A stretch of DNA of 29,852 nucleotides, taken from assembly GCA_018817245.1 (NCBI GenBank), contig JAHIUG010000076.1, forward strand, positions 1-29,852. Direction: 5' to 3'. Below the pieces are notes generated by a model. That model saw only the letters and a list, made by a program, of their open reading frames with translations, had not been told where the DNA came from and did not search any database. Below are positions 20,071-27,244 of this stretch, piece by piece; position 1 is the stretch's first letter, and each line of letters begins with the position of its first letter. Both the position numbers and the translations under genes were made by a program. The DNA is from Patescibacteria group bacterium. GTDB lineage: Bacteria > Patescibacteriota > Patescibacteriia > 2-12-FULL-60-25.

Positions 20071-21123
20071 ATTTTGTTGGTATAACTCCGTTAATTTTTC
20101 CATGTGCTTGCTCCATGTGAATTTTTCTAACACACGCTTGCGCGCGCACTCACCCATGCTCTGACGCAGCTCCCTGTTCGAACAAAGTAATATAAGTGCC
20201 TGGGCTAGCGCTTGTTCATCTTTTGGCGGAACAAGAATTCCGGTTTCCTGATCTGCGACCACAGTACGTACTCCCGGCAGATTTGACGCGACAACCGGAA
20301 CTGCGCACGCCTGCGCTTCCAAAGCAACAAGACCAAACGCCTCAGCTCCGGAAATCGAAGGCAAGACCAAAAGATCAGCACATTGATACGCTCGAATAAG
20401 TTCGATATGTTCAGCCTTACCGCGAAAATCACAGCGCTCACTAATCCCCAATAACGCTGCCTGCTTCTCATACAACGAACGCAACTCCCCGTCACCAATC
20501 AATATTAACTTAGAATTGGGAACTGATTTGAAAGCGCGGAGCAACACGTCAACGCCCTTAAACGCATGCGCCTTGTCCATGCCGCCAACAAACAGAATGA
20601 CTGGTGGTTGGTAACTGGTAGCTGGTAGTCGAGATATTGGATGAAAAACCTGTTCATCCACGCCAAATGGAAGTTCAACAGCAAGATCGAAATATGGAGC
20701 GAAAGATGAATGACTCGCGTAATCTTTGGATGAAACCAATAAAATATCCGCAGCCTTTAAAACACGAGACTGAAAAAACTTGCGATGCAGCTTAAAAAAC
20801 AATCCCTTTATTCCGGGTGCTGTCGCATCCATGTGCAAAGTTATGACCAGTTTTTTAATCACACCCTTTTCTTTAAGCCGCGCCACGCTTCTCTGCGTTC
20901 CATAAAACGGGTAATGCAGATGAACTGCATCCGCATCTCTTACAAAATGCTCAAGCGCGTGAATCGCTCCCGCATTGCCAAATCTGAAACCGGCGTGCGT
21001 TGTCAGCGAAACCGAATGTGCATCAACTCCCCTCTTCCTCAACAAATCAACCTCAAGATCAGCAACACGCCCAATGCCGCCTATATCAGGATACGAAACG
21101 CAGGATAGATGGATTATTTTCAT
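20005..21123 (-). CDS. GT4-family glycosyltransferase B
   Basis: A 372-residue GT-B glycosyltransferase. It starts MKIIHLSCVSYPDIGGIGR with the GT4 glycine-rich loop; the C-terminal domain begins VILFVGGMDKAHAFKGVDVL (about 176-195), and the E-x7-E motif is in GAEAFGLVALEAQACAVPV. Residues about 166-174 (LPATSYQPP) come from a CTGGTAG heptad array in the inter-domain linker. The last 21 residues come from a REP-like element, so the original C-terminus has been replaced or extended. It is next to a GT2 gene on the same strand (16 bp gap). The sugar donor cannot be told from sequence. Confidence 0.93.
   Translation of the reverse strand: MKIIHLSCVSYPDIGGIGRVADLEVDLLRKRGVDAHSVSLTTHAGFRFGNAGAIHALEHFVRDADAVHLHYPFYGTQRSVARLKEKGVIKKLVITLHMDATAPGIKGLFFKLHRKFFQSRVLKAADILLVSSKDYASHSSFAPYFDLAVELPFGVDEQVFHPISRLPATSYQPPVILFVGGMDKAHAFKGVDVLLRAFKSVPNSKLILIGDGELRSLYEKQAALLGISERCDFRGKAEHIELIRAYQCADLLVLPSISGAEAFGLVALEAQACAVPVVASNLPGVRTVVADQETGILVPPKDEQALAQALILLCSNRELRQSMGECARKRVLEKFTWSKHMEKLTELYQQNVIPREVGATRDLPLEISAESM
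20601..20628. repeat. Heptad array CTGGTAG inside glycosyltransferase B
   Basis: Units CTGGTGG, TTGGTAA, CTGGTAG, CTGGTAG, in the linker directly before VILFVGG. It is the same structural position as the array at 19161-19223 in glycosyltransferase A but a different heptad. Confidence 0.9.
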
Positions 21124-21139
21124 AAATCAGGTAGTAGAT

Positions 21140-22237
21140 TTACCATTTAATTACTTTTTTCAGAATCTGATAATTCAATTTCCATAACGGATTTGCGACC
21201 TTTTTAACAATATCATTTTCAAATTCTTGATACGCAATGTGCGGCGTGAAGATTTGTAACATCAAGATGTCAGGCACTTTTCTAATCCGATCTATGTGTT
21301 TTCTGCCGCGTGAAATATATGACCATGTAGCAGGCTTTAAAAACCAAACCATGGCGCGCAGCTTCTCTCTCCACCATCCGCCTTTTACAGCAAAAGCAAG
21401 AATGGCTATTTCCGTAGCTGCCAACAAAGGAGACAATAACAAAATCGTGGACAAACGATAATTTTTTAAAACAACGGCCGTACGATTGCGTTCCATCCAA
21501 AACCATTTGCTGATCGAGCGCGAAAATTCATAACGATGTCGAACCACGCTCTTTGGCGCCAAAACATTTCTATATCCGGCCAGCATAATTCTCCAACCCA
21601 AATCCAAATCCTCATGATACGCAAACAATGTCTCATCAAGCAGTCCGACTTCTTTCAGCACGCTGTTGCGATAAAGAATTCCTGCTCCGGATCCGTATGC
21701 GATTGCTCTAGTGTCCAAACCTATATCCACACGCTTGTCATGATATCCGGCGCAATAACCAAAGCCCAGATAATGGATGGCGTTTCCCGAAGAATTCACT
21801 TCGCTGGGAAACTGTTGGAGAACTAGGAGCGACTGAACTGAACCGATATTTTCATCTTGTTCCGCAACCGCCACGGCCTCACGCAACGCGTCAGATTCAA
21901 ACTCTGCATCCGGATTAAGCAGATAAGAATATTTGTGTCCCTGTTCGATCGACTTCCGAATCGCAAGATTGTTACCGCCGCTAAAACCCGTATTGCGTCC
22001 GGGCTCATGAATATGGATGAGCGGCAACTGTCCCGGCTGATTGGAAAATCGCGCTTGCTGGCGTCTTACTTCATCTAAAGAACCATCACCAGGACAATTA
22101 TCAACAAAATGCACGGCCATTCTGTCTTTTGGATAATCGAGGAGCGCCAAACCATTAAAAAGCGCGGCTGTATATGGAGCGCTGTGCCATAAGACGACTA
22201 TTACATCGACAAAGGGGTGGGTTTCTTGATTATCCAT
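21140..22237 (-). CDS. GT2-family glycosyltransferase (rhamnosyltransferase-like)
   Basis: An inverting GT-A enzyme that probably extends a lipid-linked surface glycan. The nucleotide-binding start VDVIVVLWHS, NTGFSGGNN at 82-90, the metal-binding NPDAEF at 108-113 and the acceptor motif HEDLDLGWR (about 209-217) match the WbbL/rhamnosyltransferase group. A hydrophobic stretch at about 265-285 may attach it to the membrane. 365 residues is usual with such a C-terminal extension. Start at ATG 22237; no Shine-Dalgarno. The exact sugar is not visible. Confidence 0.9.
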   Translation of the reverse strand: MDNQETHPFVDVIVVLWHSAPYTAALFNGLALLDYPKDRMAVHFVDNCPGDGSLDEVRRQQARFSNQPGQLPLIHIHEPGRNTGFSGGNNLAIRKSIEQGHKYSYLLNPDAEFESDALREAVAVAEQDENIGSVQSLLVLQQFPSEVNSSGNAIHYLGFGYCAGYHDKRVDIGLDTRAIAYGSGAGILYRNSVLKEVGLLDETLFAYHEDLDLGWRIMLAGYRNVLAPKSVVRHRYEFSRSISKWFWMERNRTAVVLKNYRLSTILLLSPLLAATEIAILAFAVKGGWWREKLRAMVWFLKPATWSYISRGRKHIDRIRKVPDILMLQIFTPHIAYQEFENDIVKKVANPLWKLNYQILKKVIKW

Positions 22238-22247
22238 GATTCTGTAG

Positions 22248-22282
22248 TTAATTTCTAATTATTAATTGTTAATCACTAAACG
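22248..22282. repeat. Heptad array, nTAA family
   Basis: Units TTAATTT, CTAATTA, TTAATTG, TTAATCA, CTAAACG in one register, immediately upstream of the GT2 gene at 21140-22237. Confidence 0.85.
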
Positions 22283-22283
22283 A

Positions 22284-22367
22284 TTCTGTCATCCTCGCGA
22301 AGGCGGGGATCCAGTTCTAAATGCGCTGGATCCCGCAACTGTTAAATGTATGTGCGGGATGACAGAA
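22284..22367. repeat. 84-bp REP-like element
   Basis: The outer arms TTCTGTCATCC and GGATGACAGAA are perfect inverted repeats; the inner GGATCCAG/CTGGATCC pair is also perfect. Confidence 0.93.
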
Positions 22368-22373
22368 GGGTTT

Positions 22374-22408
22374 CGTAATTTCGTATAAGATTCGTATTTT
22401 CGTAGACC
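22374..22408. repeat. GTAGACC-type repeat, inverted copy at a stop codon
   Basis: The reverse complement begins GGTCTACGAAAATACGAATC then TTATACG. The G of the DUF2304 stop codon TAG is the first base of the repeat. Together with the copy at 22858 it flanks the DUF2304 gene as inverted repeats. Confidence 0.92.
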
Positions 22409-22854
22409 TATTCATCATTACTATGCATTTTATCGCGCTCTTTGATCATAAAGTTGATAAGCTCGTTTGGGGAGTTGATTGGTTCAGAATCAGAAGTGGG
22501 GGTTCCATGTTTTGAGTTTTGGGTTTCGGATTCTACGATAGACTGCATTGCTTGTGCGCGAACAGCGTCTGTTAATTTGCGCTCCAGCTTCTCGTGCTGA
22601 ATGAATAGTTTGAAGACAAGCAGAAATAGAATTGCAACTGCTGAATACACAACAAGGTCCACGCCGCGTCCGACTCCAACAATCTCGGCAATTTTGGTTG
22701 TCACATTTGGCAACAAAACCACGACTGCTGCCACAATCCAAACAATTGACCAAGCCATGGCCTCTGGCAATCGAATCACATTTTGTCGCGCCCTTCGCCA
22801 GGTAATTAACAAGGCAAGCGCCATTATCACAACGAGGATTTTTTGTATTAACAT
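22408..22854 (-). CDS. DUF2304 membrane protein
   Basis: A 148-residue protein with three predicted membrane helices (about 4-22, 32-52, 66-86), the DUF2304 pattern (VYSAVAILFLLVFKLFIQHE followed by a short coil EKLERKLTDAVR), and a hydrophilic tail. DUF2304 proteins usually neighbour a dolichol-phosphate-mannose-synthase-like GT2 and probably anchor or assist it; here that GT2 is the next gene upstream. Part of the tail (about residues 107-118, ESETQNSKHGT) is encoded by a heptad array. The gene is flanked by inverted copies of the GTAGACC repeat. Confidence 0.88.
   Translation of the reverse strand: MLIQKILVVIMALALLITWRRARQNVIRLPEAMAWSIVWIVAAVVVLLPNVTTKIAEIVGVGRGVDLVVYSAVAILFLLVFKLFIQHEKLERKLTDAVRAQAMQSIVESETQNSKHGTPTSDSEPINSPNELINFMIKERDKMHSNDE
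22501..22535. repeat. Heptad array inside the DUF2304 gene
   Basis: Units GGTTCCA, TGTTTTG, AGTTTTG, GGTTTCG, GATTCTA, read in frame as ESETQNSKHGT. It shares words and the peptide TQNS with the array in glycosyltransferase A (19161-19223). Confidence 0.8.
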
Positions 22855-22857
22855 ATT

Positions 22858-22912
22858 GGTCTACGAAAATACGAATCTTACACGAATGATACGAATTACG
22901 AATGAGTTACGA
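22858..22912. repeat. GTAGACC-type leader repeat, copy 3
   Basis: GGTCTACGAAAATACGAATC then TTACACG, followed by several ACGAAT words. It starts 4 bp upstream of the DUF2304 start codon. Confidence 0.9.
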
Positions 22913-22920
22913 ATAAAGTT

Positions 22921-22948
22921 TGGAAATTGAGAATTGGAAATTGGATTC
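22921..22948. repeat. Heptad array, TGGAAAT family
   Basis: Units TGGAAAT, TGAGAAT, TGGAAAT, TGGATTC between DUF2304 and the GT2 stop codon. Confidence 0.85.
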
Positions 22949-22967
22949 GCTCTCTCGTTCTCTTGAT

Positions 22968-23645
22968 CTATCTTGTAAACACTCCAAGAAAAAGTTGCCA
23001 CGCGATTTTCGCTGCGTCCCATGGTTTTTGTCCTTTTCGGAGAGTGTCTGCCGAATAATGAACGCGCACCGGAACTTCGCACCACCGCAAACCGGATCGT
23101 GTTACCAGCCTCAAAATTTCCGAGCAATGTGCCATGCGATCCTGACGAAAATTTATCTTTTTAGCTGCGCTAGAGCTAAGAGCGCGAAAACCGGATTGCG
23201 GATCAGTGACTTTACGTGGCACGCCCACAGCCAAAGCGTTAAATGTTCGAGCGCCCGACAAAAGCATGCGCCGATTAAACGGCATGCCAGTGGCATCATG
23301 CCCCAAAAAACGCGACCCAAACACAACATCAGCTCTCTCCTCCAAAAGCGGCTGCAACATGTTGGGAATTGACATAGGATCATGTTGCCCATCTGCATCT
23401 ATATGCAGAACGATGTCAGCCCCACATTTAAGCGCAGCCTCTGTACCGGTTTTCAAAGCTGCTCCCTGCCCTCTATTAACAGAATGGCACAAAATCACTG
23501 CCCCTGCTCTTTTTGCACGATCGCAGGTGTCGTCAGGAGATCCATCATCCACCACCAAGACGCTGTCAACATAAGGCAAAACCGCCCGAACCGTCTGCCC
23601 AATTCGAGGTCCCTCATGAAATGCGGGAATTACAGCAATTACCAT
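22968..23645 (-). CDS. GT2 glycosyltransferase, polyprenyl-phosphate type
   Basis: DPM1/GtrB-like enzyme that probably moves a sugar from a nucleotide donor to a polyprenyl phosphate on the inner membrane face. VVDDGSPDDT is at 31-40 and the metal site HIDADGQHD at 81-89; DPQSGFRALS (about 148-157) is the acceptor-site block. At 225 residues it lacks the C-terminal membrane helices of GtrB, which DUF2304 could supply. Downstream gene: DUF2304. GtrA (25087) is the probable flippase for the product, though located 1.4 kb upstream beyond the SDR gene. Confidence 0.92.
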   Translation of the reverse strand: MVIAVIPAFHEGPRIGQTVRAVLPYVDSVLVVDDGSPDDTCDRAKRAGAVILCHSVNRGQGAALKTGTEAALKCGADIVLHIDADGQHDPMSIPNMLQPLLEERADVVFGSRFLGHDATGMPFNRRMLLSGARTFNALAVGVPRKVTDPQSGFRALSSSAAKKINFRQDRMAHCSEILRLVTRSGLRWCEVPVRVHYSADTLRKGQKPWDAAKIAWQLFLGVFTR

Positions 23646-23658
23646 ACTTTAGCCAAAA

Positions 23659-23687
23659 ATCGCGTAGGTATAAGTACCTTACGCGAT
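23659..23687 (-). terminator. Hairpin between the SDR gene and the GT2 gene, terminator-like
   Basis: ATCGCGTA-GGTA pairs with TACC-T-TACGCGAT around TAAG. On the minus strand it is followed by TTTTT, ending the transcript of the SDR gene 13 bp before the GT2 start; on the plus strand a T8 run follows after CGG. It may work in both directions. Confidence 0.65.
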
Positions 23688-23779
23688 ATTCGGTTTTTTT
23701 TGTAGTGGGGTGGCTTTTATAATTAAAAAATCGCAATTTTGGCCGCGCCTCGTCAAAACACGATCATATATCTACTAGC

Positions 23780-23817
23780 ATCCGCACAATTCAAGCGATC
23801 GCGTCAATTGTGCGGAT
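23780..23817. repeat. 12-bp perfect inverted repeat
   Basis: ATCCGCACAATT and AATTGTGCGGAT flank a 14-base loop that itself contains the palindrome GCGATCGC. No T-tract follows, so it is not a simple terminator; it could be an operator or structured RNA. Confidence 0.85.
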
Positions 23818-23877
23818 AGATGTTGATTCCTTGGCCTATTTTAGCTATGAATCAAGAACGCATTTTTTTAATCAAAC

Positions 23878-23886
23878 TGTGGATAA
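23878..23886 (-). promoter_or_regulatory. DnaA-box consensus
   Basis: TGTGGATAA, exact reverse complement of TTATCCACA, in the non-coding region between the SDR and GT2 genes. Alone it may be chance. Confidence 0.25.
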
Positions 23887-23936
23887 CTAAGTCATGGCCT
23901 AGGGGGTCAGACACTTGAATAGCAAAACGATCGCGA

Positions 23937-24953
23937 TCAACTTTTAAATCCCAGCAATCCCTTGTGGGCAACCGTGTAATCAATTGTCTTCTTAAGTCCG
24001 TCCGTCACTCCAACCAAAGGAATCCAACCGAGCTTATCTTTGGCTTTGGATAAATCCGGTAAACCAAGCGGTGTCATGAAAATAAGCGGCGGTTTAAATG
24101 TTATGCGCGATTTTGAACCGGTCATCTGCACGATACTCTGTGCAACATCCACGATCTTCATATCAAGATCACTTCCAAAGTTCACAGCCCCTATTCCTTT
24201 TGGCGCTTTCATAAGTTTCATAAGACCGTCCGCCAGATCACTCACGAAAACTAAAGATGTGGCGAATGTTTCATCTCCGTAAATAACCAGCTCCTTGTTA
24301 TCCAGCGCATTGATAATAAAATCCGGAAGCATGTGTCCATCGAACAGTGCCATGCGCGGGCCATAGGTTCGGAAGATTCTCGCGATCCTCACATCCAAGC
24401 CGTGGACATCTTGATATGTGGTGCAACAGGCTTCGGCAAAACGCTTGCCCTCGTCATAACATGAACGCGGAGTAAGCGTATTAACCGCTCCATATTCTTC
24501 TTCTTTAAACGGATGGCCATCAGTCGGACGCTCCCCGTAGACGACTGACGTGGAAGCATGCACAACGCGCGCCTTATATTTCACTCCAACATCAAGCACG
24601 TTTTTCATACCAACCGAATTCGCATACAAAGTCTGCATTCGATATTGCTCAAACTTCTTCGGACTTGTCGGGCAAGCGAGATGATAGATCTCCTGGATGC
24701 CCTGAAACTTTAACTTAAAACGAGCTAATTCCGGGAACGTGTCCAAATCAAACGGTGTATTAATATCGTGGCGAATAAATTCAAAATCCGGGTTTTTTAG
24801 CAAAAGATCAATATTGGATTCTTGTGACGTTGTAAAATTATCCAGACATATCACGCGCGAATCCTGCAATAATTTTTCGCACAAATGAGAACCGATAAAG
24901 CCCGCGCCACCTGTGACAAGGATATTTTTCTTTTCAAAAGTTGGTTCTTGCAT
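23937..24953 (-). CDS. SDR nucleotide-sugar enzyme, UXS-like with altered active site
   Basis: Extended short-chain dehydrogenase acting on a nucleotide sugar. GGAGFIGS is at 15-22, YHLACPTSP at 90-98, SCYDEGKR at 164-171 (Y166, K170) and RIARIFRTYGPRM at 189-201, all in the pattern of UDP-glucuronate decarboxylase (UXS). The UXS active site usually reads STSEVYG with a catalytic glutamate; here it is STSVVYG, with V137 in its place. That argues against decarboxylation and for an epimerase, reductase or dehydratase activity on a related substrate. 338 residues is normal. Start at ATG 24953. Confidence 0.85.
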   Translation of the reverse strand: MQEPTFEKKNILVTGGAGFIGSHLCEKLLQDSRVICLDNFTTSQESNIDLLLKNPDFEFIRHDINTPFDLDTFPELARFKLKFQGIQEIYHLACPTSPKKFEQYRMQTLYANSVGMKNVLDVGVKYKARVVHASTSVVYGERPTDGHPFKEEEYGAVNTLTPRSCYDEGKRFAEACCTTYQDVHGLDVRIARIFRTYGPRMALFDGHMLPDFIINALDNKELVIYGDETFATSLVFVSDLADGLMKLMKAPKGIGAVNFGSDLDMKIVDVAQSIVQMTGSKSRITFKPPLIFMTPLGLPDLSKAKDKLGWIPLVGVTDGLKKTIDYTVAHKGLLGFKS

Positions 24954-24963
24954 ATTTTTTGGT

Positions 24964-25060
24964 CGTTAATCGTTTATCGTTTATCATTCAAGATTGAACG
25001 TTTTATTTAGTATACAATATTTATTCGTTGAACGTTCAGCGTTTAACATTAAACGTTTTA
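24964..25060. repeat. Heptad array, CGTTTAA family, about 14 units
   Basis: CGTTAAT, CGTTTAT, CGTTTAT, CATTCAA, GATTGAA, CGTTTTA, three weak AT units, then after a 1-bp register shift CGTTGAA, CGTTCAG, CGTTTAA, CATTAAA, CGTTTTA. It fills the gap between the SDR start codon and the GtrA 3' end. Confidence 0.88.
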
Positions 25061-25071
25061 CGAATTTTAGT

Positions 25072-25105
25072 GTTACGGGTTCCAGGTTACGGATTATGGG
25101 TTATT
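25072..25105. repeat. Heptad array, GTTACGG family, overlapping the GtrA stop
   Basis: Units GTTACGG, GTTCCAG, GTTACGG, ATTATGG, GTTATT. The stop codon and last residues of GtrA (LITHNP) lie inside it. Confidence 0.85.
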
Positions 25106-25605
25106 AAATTTTCTTCTACAGCTTTAGAGACACCGTTGTTTCGCAAAATGTGCTTCATGGGATTATTGTGAAAAGTATACAATCTATGTGCCAAAAAAGT
25201 AAAAGCTGCGATGATAAATGCGATGCCGATGAGCAGATAGAAGTCGTAGATATTCAACCATTCGTATCCAATGTAGAAGAAAACCGCATCCATTACATTT
25301 GCTATAATGATGACTATGACATATCGCTTGCCTGAACCCGGTGCCGGATTTTGTTGTTTAAAAGTCCAAAAACGATGGAATGTGTAGTTATAAATCATCG
25401 CTAAACTCAAAGCGATTATATTCTGCAATGTGCGCAATCCATCTACCCAAAGAAATCGCGACATCAATGCATAAAAGCCGATTTTTACTAAAAGCGAGCT
25501 GCTGCCAACAAAGCCAAATCGAAAAATTGTCCAAAATTCACGGCGGAATAGTGAAATCAGCTTATTTATCCGGCCTTGTACCGGCTTTTCTTTTATACAC
25601 TCCAT
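25087..25605 (-). CDS. GtrA-family membrane protein
   Basis: A four-helix membrane protein of the GtrA group, thought to flip polyprenyl-phosphate-linked sugars. Predicted helices: about 33-51, 60-80, 95-115 and 120-143. The family pattern FGFVGSSSLLVKIGFY and YNYTFHRFWTF is present. I use the ATG at 25605 (172 residues); a TTG two codons earlier is possible. Its C-terminal residues and stop come from a heptad array. Partner enzymes are likely the polyprenyl-type GT2 and DUF2304 further along the same strand. Confidence 0.9.
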   Translation of the reverse strand: MECIKEKPVQGRINKLISLFRREFWTIFRFGFVGSSSLLVKIGFYALMSRFLWVDGLRTLQNIIALSLAMIYNYTFHRFWTFKQQNPAPGSGKRYVIVIIIANVMDAVFFYIGYEWLNIYDFYLLIGIAFIIAAFTFLAHRLYTFHNNPMKHILRNNGVSKAVEENLITHNP

Positions 25606-25686
25606 AGTCAACTATATGATTCTAACGCGTATTCCGCCCCTACACAAACTTTCGAAAGTATGTAAATATGCATTGGGTATGCGAAA

Positions 25687-25796
25687 GTAGATACGGTGGT
25701 AGATTCGGTAGTAGATACAGTAGTGAATTCAGTGGTAAATTAAGTAAGGAAACAATTGTATTAACTACCGTATTCACCATCGTATTCACATTCATA
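25687..25796. repeat. Inverted 12-bp tandem arrays upstream of the sugar transferase
   Basis: Five direct 12-bp units run from 25687 to 25746 (GTAGATACGGTG, GTAGATTCGGTA, GTAGATACAGTA, GTGAATTCAGTG, GTAAATTAAGTA). Three units of the same consensus on the opposite strand run from 25761 to 25796 (TTAACTACCGTA, TTCACCATCGTA, TTCACATTCATA). The two sets can pair into a long imperfect hairpin ending 5 bp before the ATG. Confidence 0.92.
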
Positions 25797-25801
25797 ATCA
25801 C

Positions 25802-27175
25802 ATGTATAAACTAGGAATCAAGCTAAAAAGACTTTTATTGGTGATTGGCGATTTGGTCATCTTTCAGGCCGCTCTATTGCTGACACTTTGGTTGCGCTAT
25901 GGAGCTATCGAAACTCACATATGGAATCTACACTTCCTGCCATTTGGAATTTTAAGTTTGCTGTGGATCGTGGGTTCGTACGTCACAGGTCTTTATGATC
26001 TGGATGTCCTTAAAAATGGAATAAAATTTTTCCGCCTTTATCTGGAAGGAATGATTGCCAACCTGGCCATTGCTCTGGCTTATTTTTATTTGATCCCCAT
26101 TTTCAATATTGAGCCGCGGACGAATTTGTTTCTGTACTTCGCAATTGTCCTGCTCCTTGGATATGGCTGGCGGTTGGCATACAACAGATTTTTAACAAAT
26201 ACGCTTTTCAAAAATCGCGTTCTGTTTGTAGGCCCGGGTGCTGATGCGATTAAAATTCGAAATCTTTTTGAAAAAAACGGATTTGGCTTCATGTTGGCTG
26301 CGGTTTTTGAAACTACTCCGGGATCACGCTTTGATGATGAGCGCATTGCGTGGTACATGTCCACAGAATCGATTCAGTCAATTATAAATGAACAGCGCAT
26401 TCATACGATTCTATTGGGTCATAAACCGGATGAAGTTCCCGGATTGCGCGACAGCTTGTACGAAACCCTGTTCACCTCCGTAAATTTACTTGACCGCGCC
26501 GCGCTCGAAGAAGCCATAACCGGTCGCATTCCGCTAGAGTATATTTCCCAAACATGGTTCCTCGAACACTTGCGCGAAAATGAAAAAACTTGGTACGAGG
26601 TGATCAAACGTCTTGGTGATTTTATTTTAGCCATTCCCATCGGACTTGTTACACTCGTCCTGTATCCTTTTATAGCTCTGCTTATTAAGTTGACGTCCCC
26701 TGGTTCGGTTCTTTATTCGCAAATCAGGGTTGGTAGGATGGGAAAGCTTTTTCGTATTTGGAAGTTTCGTTCAATGATTCAAGACGCAGAAACAGATGGA
26801 CGACCTCAATTTGCAACAAAGGATGATGAACGAATCACAAAATTCGGAAAAATCTTACGAGCTTCGCGCATAGATGAGCTACCACAAATTTGGAATGTAC
26901 TACGCGGCGAAATGTCACTAATAGGCCCGCGTCCGGAAAGACCGGAGTTCGCAGAAGAGCTGACAAGACAAATGCCTTATTACGCCTTGCGTCATTTGAT
27001 TAGACCGGGATTAACCGGCTGGGCACAGGTAAAATTCCCATATGCTGGAACGTTCGAAGACAATCTAATCAAACTTCAATTTGACTTATATTATATAAAA
27101 CACCGATCTTTCCTAATCGATGTCGCGATTCTTTTGAAAACTATTGGGATTATTTTGCGCAGACAAGGGACTTAA
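25802..27175 (+). CDS. Polyprenyl-phosphate sugar-1-phosphate transferase
   Basis: Initiating enzyme for surface polysaccharide: it transfers a sugar phosphate from a UDP-sugar to undecaprenyl phosphate. The WbaP-type layout is complete: four N-terminal membrane helices (about 10-30, 44-65, 84-102, 109-128), a Rossmann-like middle domain (about 138-240, LFVGPGADAI), a membrane hairpin (about 272-298) and the catalytic domain with KFRSM at 321-325, RIDELPQ at 356-362 and GPRPERPEF at 375-383. 457 residues is usual. It is the only plus-strand gene in this part of the locus and has the 12-bp inverted arrays as its leader. The start is the ATG at 25802; no Shine-Dalgarno. Confidence 0.94.
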   Translation: MYKLGIKLKRLLLVIGDLVIFQAALLLTLWLRYGAIETHIWNLHFLPFGILSLLWIVGSYVTGLYDLDVLKNGIKFFRLYLEGMIANLAIALAYFYLIPIFNIEPRTNLFLYFAIVLLLGYGWRLAYNRFLTNTLFKNRVLFVGPGADAIKIRNLFEKNGFGFMLAAVFETTPGSRFDDERIAWYMSTESIQSIINEQRIHTILLGHKPDEVPGLRDSLYETLFTSVNLLDRAALEEAITGRIPLEYISQTWFLEHLRENEKTWYEVIKRLGDFILAIPIGLVTLVLYPFIALLIKLTSPGSVLYSQIRVGRMGKLFRIWKFRSMIQDAETDGRPQFATKDDERITKFGKILRASRIDELPQIWNVLRGEMSLIGPRPERPEFAEELTRQMPYYALRHLIRPGLTGWAQVKFPYAGTFEDNLIKLQFDLYYIKHRSFLIDVAILLKTIGIILRRQGT

Positions 27176-27186
27176 CCGCTTAGCGG

Positions 27187-27242
27187 TAATTACTAATTTC
27201 TAAACATTTGTAATTTGTTATTTGTAATTTGTAATTTTCAGC
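27187..27242. repeat. Heptad array, TTGTAAT family, 8 units
   Basis: TAATTAC, TAATTTC, TAAACAT, TTGTAAT, TTGTTAT, TTGTAAT, TTGTAAT, TTTCAGC in one register. It fills the convergent gap between the sugar transferase and the methyltransferase, following a small ACCGCT/AGCGGT hairpin at 27175-27187. Confidence 0.92.
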
Positions 27243-27244
27243 CC

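Noticed and set aside
22374..22912. Insertion sequence with terminal inverted repeats
   Set aside because: The enclosed gene is DUF2304 and not a transposase; the repeats also occur singly at other genes.
23659..23687. Riboswitch upstream of the GT2 gene
   Set aside because: A single stem with T runs on both sides fits a terminator; no known aptamer consensus was recognised.
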